A stretch of DNA of 64,000 nucleotides from Muricoccus pecuniae (lineage in GTDB: Bacteria; Pseudomonadota; Alphaproteobacteria; Acetobacterales; Acetobacteraceae), in assembly GCF_014199205.1 (NCBI RefSeq), contig NZ_JACIJD010000011.1:1-64000 (forward strand), read 5' to 3'. The notes beneath the pieces were generated by a model. That model was given only the letters and a program-made list of their open reading frames with translations. It had not been told where the DNA came from and made no database searches. The translations under genes were made by a program, and so were the position numbers. Below, piece after piece: positions 1 to 8,097 of this stretch. The stretch's first letter is position 1, and every line of letters begins with the position of its first letter.

Positions 1-240
1 CTGCAGAAGCACTACCACCGCGCCGAGCACTGGGTGGTGGTCAACGGCACCGCCATCGTCGAGAGGGACGCCGAGCGCATCCTGCTGCGCGAGAACGAGA
101 GCGTCTACCTGCCGCTGGGCTCGGTCCACCGCCTGGAGAACCCAGGCATGATCCCGCTGACCCTCATCGAGGTCCAGTCCGGCGCCTATCTCGGCGAGGA
201 CGACATCGTCCGCTTCGAGGATACCTACGGGAGAACGTGA
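1..240 (+). CDS. manC: Mannose-1-phosphate guanylyltransferase / mannose-6-phosphate isomerase, 3' end only
   Basis: This is the last 79 codons of a gene whose start lies outside the window. The residues form the C-terminal cupin (type II phosphomannose isomerase) domain: [15 protein letters not shown] carries the metal-binding His pair, followed by [12 protein letters not shown] and a terminal [19 protein letters not shown] block typical of ManC/AlgA/XanB proteins. These bifunctional enzymes make GDP-mannose for exopolysaccharide and lipopolysaccharide. Only the isomerase half is visible, so a stand-alone cupin cannot be excluded, but the closing motif is characteristic. A strong hairpin terminator follows directly after the stop. 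Confidence 0.85.
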   Translation: MQKHYHRAEHWVVVNGTAIVERDAERILLRENESVYLPLGSVHRLENPGMIPLTLIEVQSGAYLGEDDIVRFEDTYGRT

Positions 241-248
241 GGGCCGGA

Positions 249-278
249 GGCCGGGGGACCGTTAGCCCCCGGCCTTTT
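249..278 (+). terminator. Rho-independent terminator after manC
   Basis: A perfect 9-bp stem (249-257 GGCCGGGGG with 266-274) with an 8-nt loop is followed by TTTT. It lies 9 nt after the manC stop and separates it from the TetR gene. Confidence 0.8.
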
Positions 279-335
279 CAGCTTCGGGCCTTTTCAGCTT
301 CGGGCCTTCTCCGCTTCGGGCTTTTTCCGCTTCAC
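273..335 (+). repeat. Short tandem repeat, about 4 units of 16 bp
   Basis: Two identical 16-nt units (CC TTTTCAGCTTCGGG) begin at 273 and 289. A third, degenerate copy begins at 305 (CC TTCTCCGCTTCGGG) and a partial fourth at 321. The array begins inside the terminator stem and U-tract of manC and runs to just before the TetR start. It looks like local slippage duplication of the terminator tail; no function is evident. Confidence 0.6.
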
Positions 336-346
336 TGGGGGGCATC

Positions 347-988
347 ATGGACACCCCAGCCCGCACCATCCCGCAGAGCCCCCGCGCCGAGGCCACGCGC
401 CGGCGCATCCTCGACGCCGCGCTGACCGAGTTTGCCGCGCACGGCCTGGCCGGCGCGCGGGTGGACGAGATCGCGGCGCGCGCGGGCGCCAACAAGCGGA
501 TGCTCTACGCCTATTTCGGCAACAAGGAGGAGCTGTGGGTGGCGGTGCTGGAGGCCGCCTATGCCCATAAGCGCGCGGAGGAGCGGGCGCTTCAGGTGGA
601 CGGCCTGCCCCCCGCCGAGGCGATGGCGCGGCTGGTGCGCTTCAACCTGCGCTATACGGCCCGCCACCCCGAATTCGTGGCCCTGCTGAACCAGGAGAAC
701 CTGCACCGCGCCGCCTATCTCGCGCGCAGCGAGAGCGTGCCCGCCCTTTACTCACCTTTGCTGGACACGCTGCGCGAGGTGCTCAGGCGGGGCGCGGAGG
801 AGGGGGCGTTCCGCCAGGGGGTGGACCCCGTGCAGGCCTATATCACCCTCGTCTCGCTCGGGCATTTCTACGTCTCGAACATGCACACCCTCTCCGCGAT
901 CTTCGGGGCCGGGCTGGACACCGAGGCGGCGATCGAGGTGCGGGAGACCCATGCGGTGGAGGTGGTGCTCGGCTGGCTTCGCCCTTGA
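347..988 (+). CDS. TetR/AcrR family transcriptional regulator
   Basis: This is a 213-aa DNA-binding repressor of the TetR family. Residues about 10-60 (TRRRILDAALTEFAAHGL, then VDEIAARAGANKRMLYAYFGNKEEL) form the N-terminal helix-turn-helix. The remainder is a helical ligand-binding and dimerisation domain with no recognisable effector signature. The length is normal for the family and the start is the first ATG after a GGGG-rich ribosome site. The gene lies immediately upstream of, and in the same direction as, the catabolic operon at 1058-5198. A perfect inverted repeat sits between them, so the regulator most likely controls that operon; the inducer is unknown. Confidence 0.93.
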   Translation: MDTPARTIPQSPRAEATRRRILDAALTEFAAHGLAGARVDEIAARAGANKRMLYAYFGNKEELWVAVLEAAYAHKRAEERALQVDGLPPAEAMARLVRFNLRYTARHPEFVALLNQENLHRAAYLARSESVPALYSPLLDTLREVLRRGAEEGAFRQGVDPVQAYITLVSLGHFYVSNMHTLSAIFGAGLDTEAAIEVRETHAVEVVLGWLRP

Positions 989-1008
989 CGGGACCTCCCC
1001 GGGGGCGC

Positions 1009-1032
1009 TTAGGTAACCGCACAGTTACCTAA
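1009..1032. promoter_or_regulatory. Candidate TetR operator palindrome
   Basis: A perfect inverted repeat, TTAGGTAAC, 6-nt spacer, GTTACCTAA, lies between the tetR stop (988) and the start of the oxidoreductase gene (1058). Arm length, symmetry and total size (24 bp) fit a TetR-dimer operator. It sits 26 bp upstream of the operon's first ATG, where binding would block transcription start. That the neighbouring TetR binds here is inference. Confidence 0.75.
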
Positions 1033-1057
1033 ACGATGTCCGGGGAGGAACGCGCGA

Positions 1058-2212
1058 ATGGCGCAGCGGCGTATCGGCCTGATCATGCACGGCGTGACCG
1101 GCCGCATGGGCATGAACCAGCACCTCATCCGCTCGATCGCGGCGATCCGGAAGGAGGGGGGCGTGCCCCTGCCGAACGGGGACCGGATCATGCCGGACCC
1201 GATCATCGTCGGGCGCAACAGGGAGAAGCTGGAGGCGCTGGCCAGGGCGCACGGGATCGAGCGCGTAGGAACCGACCTCGACGCCGCCCTCAGGGATCCC
1301 GAGGACACGATCTTCTTCGACGCCGCGACGACGCAGATGCGCGCGGCGCTCATCAGGAAGGCGATCGGCGCCGGCAAGCATATCTACTGCGAGAAGCCGA
1401 CGGCGGAGAACCTGGAGGACGCGCTGGATCTCGTGCGCGTGGCGAAGGCCGCCGGCATCAAGCACGGGGTGGTGCAGGACAAGCTCTTCCTGCCGGGCCT
1501 GCGCAAGATGAAGATGGTGATCGACAGCGGCTTCCTCGGCCGCATCCTCTCCGTGCGCGGCGAGTTCGGCTACTGGGTCTTCGAGGGCGACCTGCAGCCC
1601 ACCCAGCGCCCGAGCTGGAACTACAAGAAGAACGAGGGCGGCGGCATCATCCTCGATATGCTCTGCCACTGGCGCTACGTGCTGGACAACACCTTCGGCG
1701 AGACGAAGTCCGTCTCCTGCCTCGGCGCCACGCACATCCCCGTGCGCTACGACGAGCAGAACAAGCCCTACGACGCCGATACGGACGACGCGGCCTACGC
1801 CACCTTTGAGCTGGAGGGCGGCATCGTCGCGCAGATCAACTCCTCCTGGACGACGCGCGTGCGGCGCGACGACCTCGTGACCTTCCACGTGGACGGCACG
1901 CACGGCTCCGCCGTCTGCGGCCTGACGGATTGCTGGACGCAGTCCCGCGTGAACACGCCCAAGCCGGTGTGGAACCCCGATGTGCCGCAGACCATCGACT
2001 TCTTCGAGGGCTGGCAGAAGGTGCCGGACACCCAGCCCTATCCGAACGGCTTCCGCGTGCAGTGGGAGGAGTTCCTGAAATACGTGGCCGGCGAGCGCGC
2101 GGACTACCCGTGGGACCTGATGGCGGGCGCGAAGGGCGTGCAGCTCGCCGAGGCCGGGCTGAGGTCCTGGGCCGAGCGCCGCTGGATCGACCTGCCGAAG
2201 CTGGAGGCCTGA
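1058..2212 (+). CDS. Gfo/Idh/MocA family oxidoreductase
   Basis: This is a 384-aa NAD(P)-dependent dehydrogenase. The N-terminal Rossmann fold begins with IGLIMHGVTGRMGMNQHL, and the family EKP motif appears as YCEKPTAEN near residue 110. The C-terminal substrate domain follows (GGGIILDMLCHWRYVLDN). Members oxidise or reduce hydroxyl groups of sugars and inositols; the substrate here is unknown. The start ATG is preceded by GGGAGGAA at 1043-1050. It is the first gene of a four-gene operon with a DUF993 protein, a sugar isomerase/epimerase and a binding protein, which points to catabolism of a sugar or sugar acid derivative. Confidence 0.9.
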   Translation: MAQRRIGLIMHGVTGRMGMNQHLIRSIAAIRKEGGVPLPNGDRIMPDPIIVGRNREKLEALARAHGIERVGTDLDAALRDPEDTIFFDAATTQMRAALIRKAIGAGKHIYCEKPTAENLEDALDLVRVAKAAGIKHGVVQDKLFLPGLRKMKMVIDSGFLGRILSVRGEFGYWVFEGDLQPTQRPSWNYKKNEGGGIILDMLCHWRYVLDNTFGETKSVSCLGATHIPVRYDEQNKPYDADTDDAAYATFELEGGIVAQINSSWTTRVRRDDLVTFHVDGTHGSAVCGLTDCWTQSRVNTPKPVWNPDVPQTIDFFEGWQKVPDTQPYPNGFRVQWEEFLKYVAGERADYPWDLMAGAKGVQLAEAGLRSWAERRWIDLPKLEA

Positions 2213-2214
2213 GC

Positions 2215-3375
2215 ATGGCCAGCATCACCCTGCCCACCGCCTCGGGCGCGCTGGAGACCTACACCACCGGCGCGCCGGGAAGCTTCGCCGTCGCGAAGCC
2301 GCCCTATCCCCGCGTGGCCTATGCCGCCGCGCATGTCGTGGCCGATCCGCTGGCCGAGCAGGACCCCTGGCTGGACGTGCGCGTGGACTGGGACCGCACC
2401 ATCGCCTTCCGCCGCCATCTCTGGTCGCTCGGCCTGGGGGTCGCGGAGGCGATGGACACGGCCCAGCGCGGCATGGGCCTGGACTGGACCGGGGCGCAGG
2501 AGCTGATCCGCCGCTCCCTCGACGCGGCCCGCGACTTCCCGAACGCCTTCATCGCGAGCGGCGCCGGGACGGACCACCTGACGCCCGGGCCGGAGGTGAC
2601 GGTGGACGACGTCATCCGCGCCTATGAGGAGCAGTGCGAGGCGGTGGAGGGGATGGGCGGCCGCATCATCCTCATGGCCTCCCGCGCCCTGGCCAAGGCG
2701 GCGAAGTCGCCGGAGGACTATGTGCGCGTCTATGACCGCGTGCTCTCCGGCGTGCGGCAGCCCGTCATCATCCACTGGCTCGGGGAGATGTTCGATCCCG
2801 CGCTGGAAGGCTACTGGGGCCATCACGACCACATGGCGGCGATGGAGGTGGCGCTCGACGTCATCGCGGGCCATGCCGACAAGGTCGATGGCGTGAAAAT
2901 CTCGCTGCTGGACGACAGGAAGGAGATCTCGATGCGCCGCCGCCTGCCGAAGGGCGTGCGGATGTATACGGGCGACGACTTCAACTATGCCGAGCTGATC
3001 GCGGGCGATGCGGAAGGCCACTCGGACGCGCTGCTGGGCATCTTCGACCCCATCGCGCCGGCGGTGGGCGGGGCGCTGGCCGCGCTGTCGCGCAACGACC
3101 TCTCCACCTTCCACGAGATCCTGGCGCCGACCGTCCCGCTGTCGCGCCACATCTTCAAGGCGCCCACCCGCTTCTACAAGACCGGCGTGGTGTTCATGGC
3201 CTGGCTGAACGGGCACCAGGACCATTTCGTCATGGTGGGCGGGCAGCAATCCACGCGTTCCATACAGCACTTCTCCGAGCTGTTCCGGCTGGCCGACAGG
3301 GCGGGGCTGCTCTCCGATCCCGAGCGCGCGGTATCGCGGATGCGGACGCTCCTCGCCCTGCACGGGGTGGCGTGA
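2215..3375 (+). CDS. DUF993 / dihydrodipicolinate synthase-like protein
   Basis: This is a 386-aa protein recognised as DUF993, a family related to the class I aldolase TIM barrels (DHDPS/NAL type). The barrel includes GAGTDHLTPGPEVTVDDVI and a KVDGVKISLLDDRKEISM stretch whose Lys228 is the probable Schiff-base lysine. It ends with a helical segment, FYKTGVVFMAWLNGHQDHF. The ATG at 2215 lies two bases after the upstream stop, implying translational coupling; longer in-frame extensions overlap the previous gene and are unlikely. With its neighbours it probably cleaves a keto-sugar-acid intermediate, but the substrate is not evident. Confidence 0.85.
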   Translation: MASITLPTASGALETYTTGAPGSFAVAKPPYPRVAYAAAHVVADPLAEQDPWLDVRVDWDRTIAFRRHLWSLGLGVAEAMDTAQRGMGLDWTGAQELIRRSLDAARDFPNAFIASGAGTDHLTPGPEVTVDDVIRAYEEQCEAVEGMGGRIILMASRALAKAAKSPEDYVRVYDRVLSGVRQPVIIHWLGEMFDPALEGYWGHHDHMAAMEVALDVIAGHADKVDGVKISLLDDRKEISMRRRLPKGVRMYTGDDFNYAELIAGDAEGHSDALLGIFDPIAPAVGGALAALSRNDLSTFHEILAPTVPLSRHIFKAPTRFYKTGVVFMAWLNGHQDHFVMVGGQQSTRSIQHFSELFRLADRAGLLSDPERAVSRMRTLLALHGVA

Positions 3376-4193
3376 TGGGAGTGCCCGGTCCTCTCTCCCT
3401 CAACACCGTCACGGTGAAGGAGCGCTGGGGGCTGCGCGAGTGCATCGAGGGATGCGCGCGCCACGGCATCCCCGGCATCTCCCCCTGGCGCGACGTGCTG
3501 CAGGGCATGGGGGTGGAGGCGGCCGCGCGCGCGATCCGCGATGCGGGCCTCTCCGTCTCCGGCCTCTGCCGCGGGGGCATGTTCCCGGCCGCCGACGCCG
3601 GGGGCCGCGCCGCCGCGATCGAGGACAACCGCCGCGCCATCGCCGAGGCGCATGCGATCGGCGCGGCCTGCCTCGTCATGGTCTGCGGCGGTCTGCCGCC
3701 GGGATCGAAGGACCTGGAAGGCGCCCGCGCCATGGTGCGGGACGGGCTGCACGCCATCATGGAGGAGGCGCGCGCGGCGGGGGTGACGATCGCGCTGGAG
3801 CCGCTGCATCCCATGACCTGCGCCGACCGCAGCGTTCTCTCCACCCTGGGACAGGCGCTCGATCTCTGCGACGAGCTGGGCGAGGGCAGCGGCGTCGCGC
3901 TGGATGTCTACCATGTCTGGTGGGACCCGGCGCTGCGCGCGCAGCTCGCCCGCGCGGGCCGGCGCATCGCGGCCTTCCATGTCTGCGACTGGCTCGTTCC
4001 CACCACGGACACGGTCTTCGACCGCGGCCTGCCGGGCGAGGGGGTGATCGACATCCCGGGCATCCGCGCCATGGTCGAGGCGGGCGGCTATCGCGGCCAT
4101 ACGGAGGTGGAGATCCTCTCCCGCCGCTGGTGGGCCGCCGATCCCGACGACGTGCTGCAAGAGATCAAGCGGAGACACGCCACCGCCTGCTAG
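3375..4193 (+). CDS. Sugar phosphate isomerase/epimerase (xylose isomerase-like TIM barrel)
   Basis: This is a 272-aa AP-endonuclease-2/xylose isomerase-like barrel. Metal ligands are visible in order: Glu in IALEPLHPM, Asp/His in VALDVYHVWWD, His in AAFHVCDW, and Glu in HTEVEILS. Such enzymes interconvert keto-sugars or their acids. The ATG at 3375 shares TGATG with the stop of the DUF993 gene; a GTG one codon upstream (3372) is an alternative start. It is the third gene of the TetR-linked operon. Confidence 0.88.
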   Translation: MGVPGPLSLNTVTVKERWGLRECIEGCARHGIPGISPWRDVLQGMGVEAAARAIRDAGLSVSGLCRGGMFPAADAGGRAAAIEDNRRAIAEAHAIGAACLVMVCGGLPPGSKDLEGARAMVRDGLHAIMEEARAAGVTIALEPLHPMTCADRSVLSTLGQALDLCDELGEGSGVALDVYHVWWDPALRAQLARAGRRIAAFHVCDWLVPTTDTVFDRGLPGEGVIDIPGIRAMVEAGGYRGHTEVEILSRRWWAADPDDVLQEIKRRHATAC

Positions 4194-4226
4194 CGTCAGA
4201 GAAAGAACACGGAGGAACAGGCAAGA

Positions 4227-5198
4227 ATGAGCATCAGCCGGCGTTATCTTCTCGGCGGCGCCGCGGCCCTGGTCGCGGCGCCCGCTCTCGCGCAGGGCTG
4301 GACGCCCACGCGACCCATCCGCTTCGTCGTTCCCTTCGCCGCCGGCGGCGCCACGGACGTGGTGGCCCGCGTGCTGGCCGAGCGCATGGGCGAGCGCCTG
4401 GGCCAGCCCGTGGTGGTGGAGAACCGCGCGGGCTCCGGCGGCAATCTCGGCATGGAGAATGTGGTGCGCTCGCCCGCGGACGGCAGCACCATCGTGATGG
4501 GCACCACGGGCACGCTGACGATCAACCAGCATCTCTACGGCAGCATGGGCTTCGATCCCGTGAAGGACCTCGCGCCCGTCGGCATGGCCTTCGCCACCGA
4601 CCACGTGCTCATCGTTGGCGAGAAGGTGCCCGCCCGCACCGCGGGGGAGTTCCTCGCCTGGCTGCGCGCCAATCCGGGCAAGGCGAGCTTCGGCTCCGCG
4701 GGCTCCGGCTCCTCCACCCACATGGTCGCGGAGCTGTTCCGCGCGGCGGCGAAGGTGGAGGTGCAGCACATCCCCTATCGCGGCAGCGCGCCGGCGCTGA
4801 ACGACACGGTGGCGGGCAACGTGCAGTTCATGCTGGACCAGCTCCCCTCCGCCATCGGCATGATCCAGGGCGGCAAGGTGCGGGCGCTGGCCACCACCGG
4901 GCCGCGCCGGACATCGCAGCTGCCCGATGTGCCGACGATGCGCGAGATCGGCCTGCCGGATGCCGAGGCCTCCTCCTGGGGCGCGGTGATGGCGCCGGCC
5001 GGCACGCCCGCCCCCGTGATCGCGGCGCTCAGCGCCGTGCTGCGCGAGGCGCTGGCGGATCCGAAGATCCAGGAGCGCCTGCTGGCCGCGGGCGCCGACG
5101 CCGTCTCCTCCACGCCGGAGGAGCTGCAGGCGAAGATCGCGCAGGAGGTGGGGACCTGGGGCCGCGTGGTGCGCGAGGCGAAAATCACGGTGAACTAG
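4227..5198 (+). CDS. Bug-family (tripartite tricarboxylate transporter) substrate-binding protein
   Basis: This is a 323-aa periplasmic binding protein. The N-terminus SRRYLLGGAAALVAAPALA is a twin-arginine-like signal peptide cut before Gln23. The mature part shows the Bug signature WTPTRPIRFVVPFAAGGATD, then VVVENRAGSGGNLG and a typical C-terminal GTPAPVIAALSAVLREAL region. Bug proteins bind carboxylates and other small anions and usually deliver them to TctA/TctB permeases. No permease genes lie nearby, so this is an orphan receptor, as is common in Burkholderiales and Acetobacteraceae. It is the last gene of the operon. Its TAG stop overlaps the stop of the convergent yjbH-like gene. Confidence 0.95.
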   Translation: MSISRRYLLGGAAALVAAPALAQGWTPTRPIRFVVPFAAGGATDVVARVLAERMGERLGQPVVVENRAGSGGNLGMENVVRSPADGSTIVMGTTGTLTINQHLYGSMGFDPVKDLAPVGMAFATDHVLIVGEKVPARTAGEFLAWLRANPGKASFGSAGSGSSTHMVAELFRAAAKVEVQHIPYRGSAPALNDTVAGNVQFMLDQLPSAIGMIQGGKVRALATTGPRRTSQLPDVPTMREIGLPDAEASSWGAVMAPAGTPAPVIAALSAVLREALADPKIQERLLAAGADAVSSTPEELQAKIAQEVGTWGRVVREAKITVN

Positions 5199-7294
5199 CG
5201 CGCGTAGTCCCCGATCCCGCGCCGGACGGCATCCTCCCGCCCGGCGCGCGTCACCTCCCAGAGCGGGTTGTCCACCGCCAGGCGCTGCCCGCCGTCGCGC
5301 TGCACCGGCCGGATCACCGCCGTGCCGGAGCCGCGCGCCTCCGTGCCGAAGAGGGAGAGCGGCAGGCGGACATAGATGCCCTTGTCGAAGGAGCCCTCGC
5401 CGAAGCGGGCGAAGGGGACATTGGTGAAGGTGGCGAAGCCGCCCACCTCGATGCCGCTGTCGAAGCGGCGCCCCATCTCGATCGTCGTGCCCCAGTCGCC
5501 CGCGAGATAGCGCCCGGCGCGCAGGACGCCGTAGAGGTTCCACACGGGCAGGTCGGCGTAGAGGGAGAGGTGGCCCGTCGCCACGCCGTAGTCGCGGAAG
5601 CCGAACTTCCCGCCCGTGCCGCGCTGCTGCACGAGGTTGAGGTCCAGCCCCAGCGCGAAGCCGCGCCCCGCCGGGCGCCACAGCACCTCCGAGGACAGGC
5701 CGCCGAACATCGGCTCCAGCAGCCCCGCCGTCGCGCGGGCGAAGACGTCGGGCGCGAGATTCCACACGCGCTCGCCGTAGAGGGCGGGGATCGAGGTCTT
5801 TCCCTCCCGGGCATAGAGGGCGTAGTCGCTGCGAACGCGCGGGAGCTGGCTGTCCGAGGGCAGGCCGCGGTCGAGATTGCCGAACACCGCCTGCTGCACC
5901 GCCCCCGCCGCGCTGAAGCCGCTCCCGAACTCCACCCGCGCCCCGGCCGCCACGGCGCCCTGGTAGCGCAGCGTGCGGGAGGGATCGCCGAGCTGGAGGT
6001 TCAGCCGGGGCTCCAGCAGCAGGTCCCAGTCGGGGCCGGGCTCGCGATGGGCATCCGGCCAGGGGGCGCCCTCGGCGGGGTGCAGGGCAGTGGCGGCCCA
6101 GGCCTCCTCGGCACTTCCCCAGGGAGAGGCGGCGGCCTCCAGCGCCGGGCGGGACAGGGTGGTGGCCGCGATCTCGGCGCCTGCCGACCACCAGGAGAGG
6201 CGGATCACCTCCACCTCGGGCGGCAGGATGCCGTTCACGGCGCGCAGCACGCGGGAGGCGGTGCCGGGGAGGGTGCGCTGGTTGCCCTCGGAGACCGCGA
6301 TCCGCGCCTCCACGCCGCGCTCCTCATAGGCGAGGGGGCGGAAGCCGGCCTCCCGCAGGGCGGCGAAGGCGGCCCGCGCGCGCTCGTCCGGGTCGCCTCC
6401 GCCGCGGCGCGCGGGCATCGCCGGCACGGGGCGGAGCGGCGGGGCGGCGGGCGGGCTCGCCGGGTCCATGCGGAGGGAGAGGCGCACCAGCAGGTCCGTG
6501 CCGTGGAGGAAGCCGATCCCGGCATCGAGGTGCTCGCCCGACCATTGCAGGCCGAGATTGACGGGGCTGCGCGCCTCGCCCCGCAGCGGGCCGCGGCGCA
6601 CGGGGTAGCCGCCGCGCTCGTCCCGCAGCGCATCGCCCGACCACTCGGCCTTGGCGCGCAGCCCGTCCAGCTCGCCCCAGGGCGTGTCCAGCCGGGGCAG
6701 GCTGTATTCCACCCCGCCGAAGGGGGCCACCCTCTCGCCCCGGAAGAAGTCCAGCCGCAGCGTGCCGCCCCGGCCCACCTCGCGAGGGCGCACGCTGAAC
6801 TCCTCGGCGAGTTCCGTCAGCGGGTTCCCGAGGTCGCCCCGCGTGCCCAGCCGCCCGAAGCCGAGGCCGAAGGAGACGTCCAGCGGCCCCCAGCGGCGGG
6901 AGGCGACGAGGTACTCGCCGGCATAGATGCCGGTGCCGATCACGTCCTGCAGCCCGAGGGCGAGCGCCGGGTTCCACTTCCCCTCCTCCAGCAGCCGGAG
7001 CTTCACGTCGAAGGCGCGGTCGGTGGTCGTGCCGCGGCCGGTGGTGGCGTTCAGCCGCTCGCTCAAGCGGAAGGTGGTCTCCAGGAAGGGCAGGGCCTGG
7101 AAGTTGACGAACCAGAAGCGCCGCTGGTGCCGGAGGGAGCCGCCGGCCTCCAGCGTTCCGTCCTCGCGGAAGCGGGCGTTGCGCGTCTCCATCAGCCCGA
7201 TGCCGCCGAAATCGCCGCCCGTGGCCGGAACCTCCTCGGCGCGGGCCGGGAGGGAGAGGAGCAGCAGCAGGGCGAGCCGGGCGGCGCGCAGCAT
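5195..7294 (-). CDS. YjbH domain-containing outer-membrane protein (exopolysaccharide)
   Basis: This is a 699-aa exported protein. The ATG at 7294 gives a clean signal peptide (MLRAARLALLLLLSLPARA); an ATG 15 codons upstream would spoil it. YjbH features include GGIGLMETRNARFREDG near the mature N-terminus, many alternating beta-strand segments (FVNFQALPFLETTFRLSE; DVSFGLGFGRLG) and a C-terminal beta-rich region (GVATGHLSLYADLPVWNLYGVL; IEMGRRFDSGIEVGGFATF) suggesting an outer-membrane barrel. YjbH proteins belong to exopolysaccharide loci (yjbEFGH) and may aid secretion or assembly; the mechanism is unsettled. The gene stands alone on the minus strand. Confidence 0.85.
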   Translation of the reverse strand: MLRAARLALLLLLSLPARAEEVPATGGDFGGIGLMETRNARFREDGTLEAGGSLRHQRRFWFVNFQALPFLETTFRLSERLNATTGRGTTTDRAFDVKLRLLEEGKWNPALALGLQDVIGTGIYAGEYLVASRRWGPLDVSFGLGFGRLGTRGDLGNPLTELAEEFSVRPREVGRGGTLRLDFFRGERVAPFGGVEYSLPRLDTPWGELDGLRAKAEWSGDALRDERGGYPVRRGPLRGEARSPVNLGLQWSGEHLDAGIGFLHGTDLLVRLSLRMDPASPPAAPPLRPVPAMPARRGGGDPDERARAAFAALREAGFRPLAYEERGVEARIAVSEGNQRTLPGTASRVLRAVNGILPPEVEVIRLSWWSAGAEIAATTLSRPALEAAASPWGSAEEAWAATALHPAEGAPWPDAHREPGPDWDLLLEPRLNLQLGDPSRTLRYQGAVAAGARVEFGSGFSAAGAVQQAVFGNLDRGLPSDSQLPRVRSDYALYAREGKTSIPALYGERVWNLAPDVFARATAGLLEPMFGGLSSEVLWRPAGRGFALGLDLNLVQQRGTGGKFGFRDYGVATGHLSLYADLPVWNLYGVLRAGRYLAGDWGTTIEMGRRFDSGIEVGGFATFTNVPFARFGEGSFDKGIYVRLPLSLFGTEARGSGTAVIRPVQRDGGQRLAVDNPLWEVTRAGREDAVRRGIGDYAR

Positions 7295-7598
7295 GGGGCG
7301 TGTTAACGATGCTCTCGACTTCGTGAGGCCAATGGGCATGACGGCCGCGCGAAGGCAAGGCGAAAGAGACTACCGATGCGCGAGAGGATCGGGATGGGCA
7401 CCCGCGCAACACGCCCGTGGGAGCAGGGGTGGGCTTAGTGACCCCCCGCATCATCCGCGCCGGATGGGTCGGCCCCCTCGGCCCGGTCCCGCCGTGCCAA
7501 CCAGGGGACGGCCGCCCATGAGAAAGGGCACGGCGGGGATGCCCGCCATGCCCTCACTACTCTCTCCGTCCCCGGTTTCTCGCGGGGAGAGGATGCCG
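7295..7598. other. Intergenic region between the yjbH-like gene and the 66-aa gene
   Basis: This is 304 bases without a convincing gene. It should hold the promoter of the yjbH-like gene at its left end, where the sequence is less GC-rich (GTTAACGATG near 7301), and the terminator of the small minus-strand gene near 7522-7553. No clear -35/-10 pair, RNA gene or conserved ORF was identified. Confidence 0.5.
7522..7553 (-). terminator. Terminator of the 66-aa gene
   Basis: A 12-bp stem with one mismatch (7526-7537 with 7542-7553) and a 4-nt loop is followed, reading the minus strand, by TTTCTC. It lies about 45 nt downstream of the stop of the small minus-strand gene. Confidence 0.6.
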
Positions 7599-7799
7599 TC
7601 AGCCGTGGGTCTTGTGGCCCGGCCGGTTGTTCGCGGTCTTATTGGAACCCGCCCCGCCGATGCTGTGCTGGTTGTCCCCCTTGTCGCCCGAGCCGGGGAA
7701 GCTGCCCGGCCCCGTGGAGGTGCCGCTCTCGTTGCTGACGCTGCCCTGCCCGGACCCCAACTCTTCCGCCCGCCGGTCCGCCTTCTTCGCTGTCGTCAT
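7599..7799 (-). CDS. Small hydrophilic glycine-rich protein, unknown function
   Basis: This is a 66-aa protein starting MTTAKKADRRAEEL and ending NRPGHKTHG. Gly, Ser, Asn and charged residues dominate; there is no membrane segment and almost no large hydrophobic residue, so it is probably disordered. The composition resembles small stress or desiccation proteins, but no family is recognised. Support for it being real: an ATG with an upstream purine-rich AAGGGAAA site, an EcfG-like promoter candidate 38 nt upstream, and a hairpin terminator downstream. Longer frames covering the same bases on both strands are shadows of the P1 peptidase region. Confidence 0.65.
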   Translation of the reverse strand: MTTAKKADRRAEELGSGQGSVSNESGTSTGPGSFPGSGDKGDNQHSIGGAGSNKTANNRPGHKTHG

Positions 7800-7836
7800 C
7801 GCCCGTTTCCCTTCCCGTCGGGGTTTCCCAGTGCAG

Positions 7837-7862
7837 AACGCTGGGAGGGTGCCGATGGTTCT
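7837..7862 (-). promoter_or_regulatory. Candidate EcfG-type (general stress response) promoter
   Basis: Reading the minus strand, AGAAC (7858-7862), 17 nt, CGTT (7837-7840) matches the alphaproteobacterial EcfG consensus GGAAC-N16/17-CGTT with one mismatch. It is well placed, 38 nt before the ATG of the 66-aa gene. The match is short, so chance is possible. The divergent spacer 7800-8097 must also carry the promoter of the P1 peptidase gene, which I could not define. Confidence 0.4.
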
Positions 7863-8097
7863 GCAGGAGCTTTCCTTCCCGCACCGCCGGACCGCCGCCC
7901 GGCCGGAGCCCGGGAAAAGCGCGGTGGACACCCGTGGGGCGCGCCCCCAGGATCGGGGGCCATGACCTTCTCCCTTCTCGGCCGCTGCGCGCGACCGACC
8001 CGGACCGCGCGAGCGGCGGGGCCTCCGGCTCCGTTCCGGCCCCGCGCAAGGAGCGGGGCAGGGAGCCGGGCGTGGAACCGGGCCTGGGGAGTGCCGC

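Noticed and set aside
3174-6191. A 1,005-codon open frame on the minus strand
   Set aside because: Antisense or out-of-frame shadow of 3375-5198 and the yjbH-like gene; composition is typical of GC-driven shadows and no family motif is present.
3440-7306. A 1,288-codon open frame on the plus strand spanning several genes
   Set aside because: It runs in the wrong frame through the isomerase and Bug genes and antisense to the yjbH-like gene. It is Arg/Gly/Ala-rich with no domains; very high GC removes stop codons from shadow frames.
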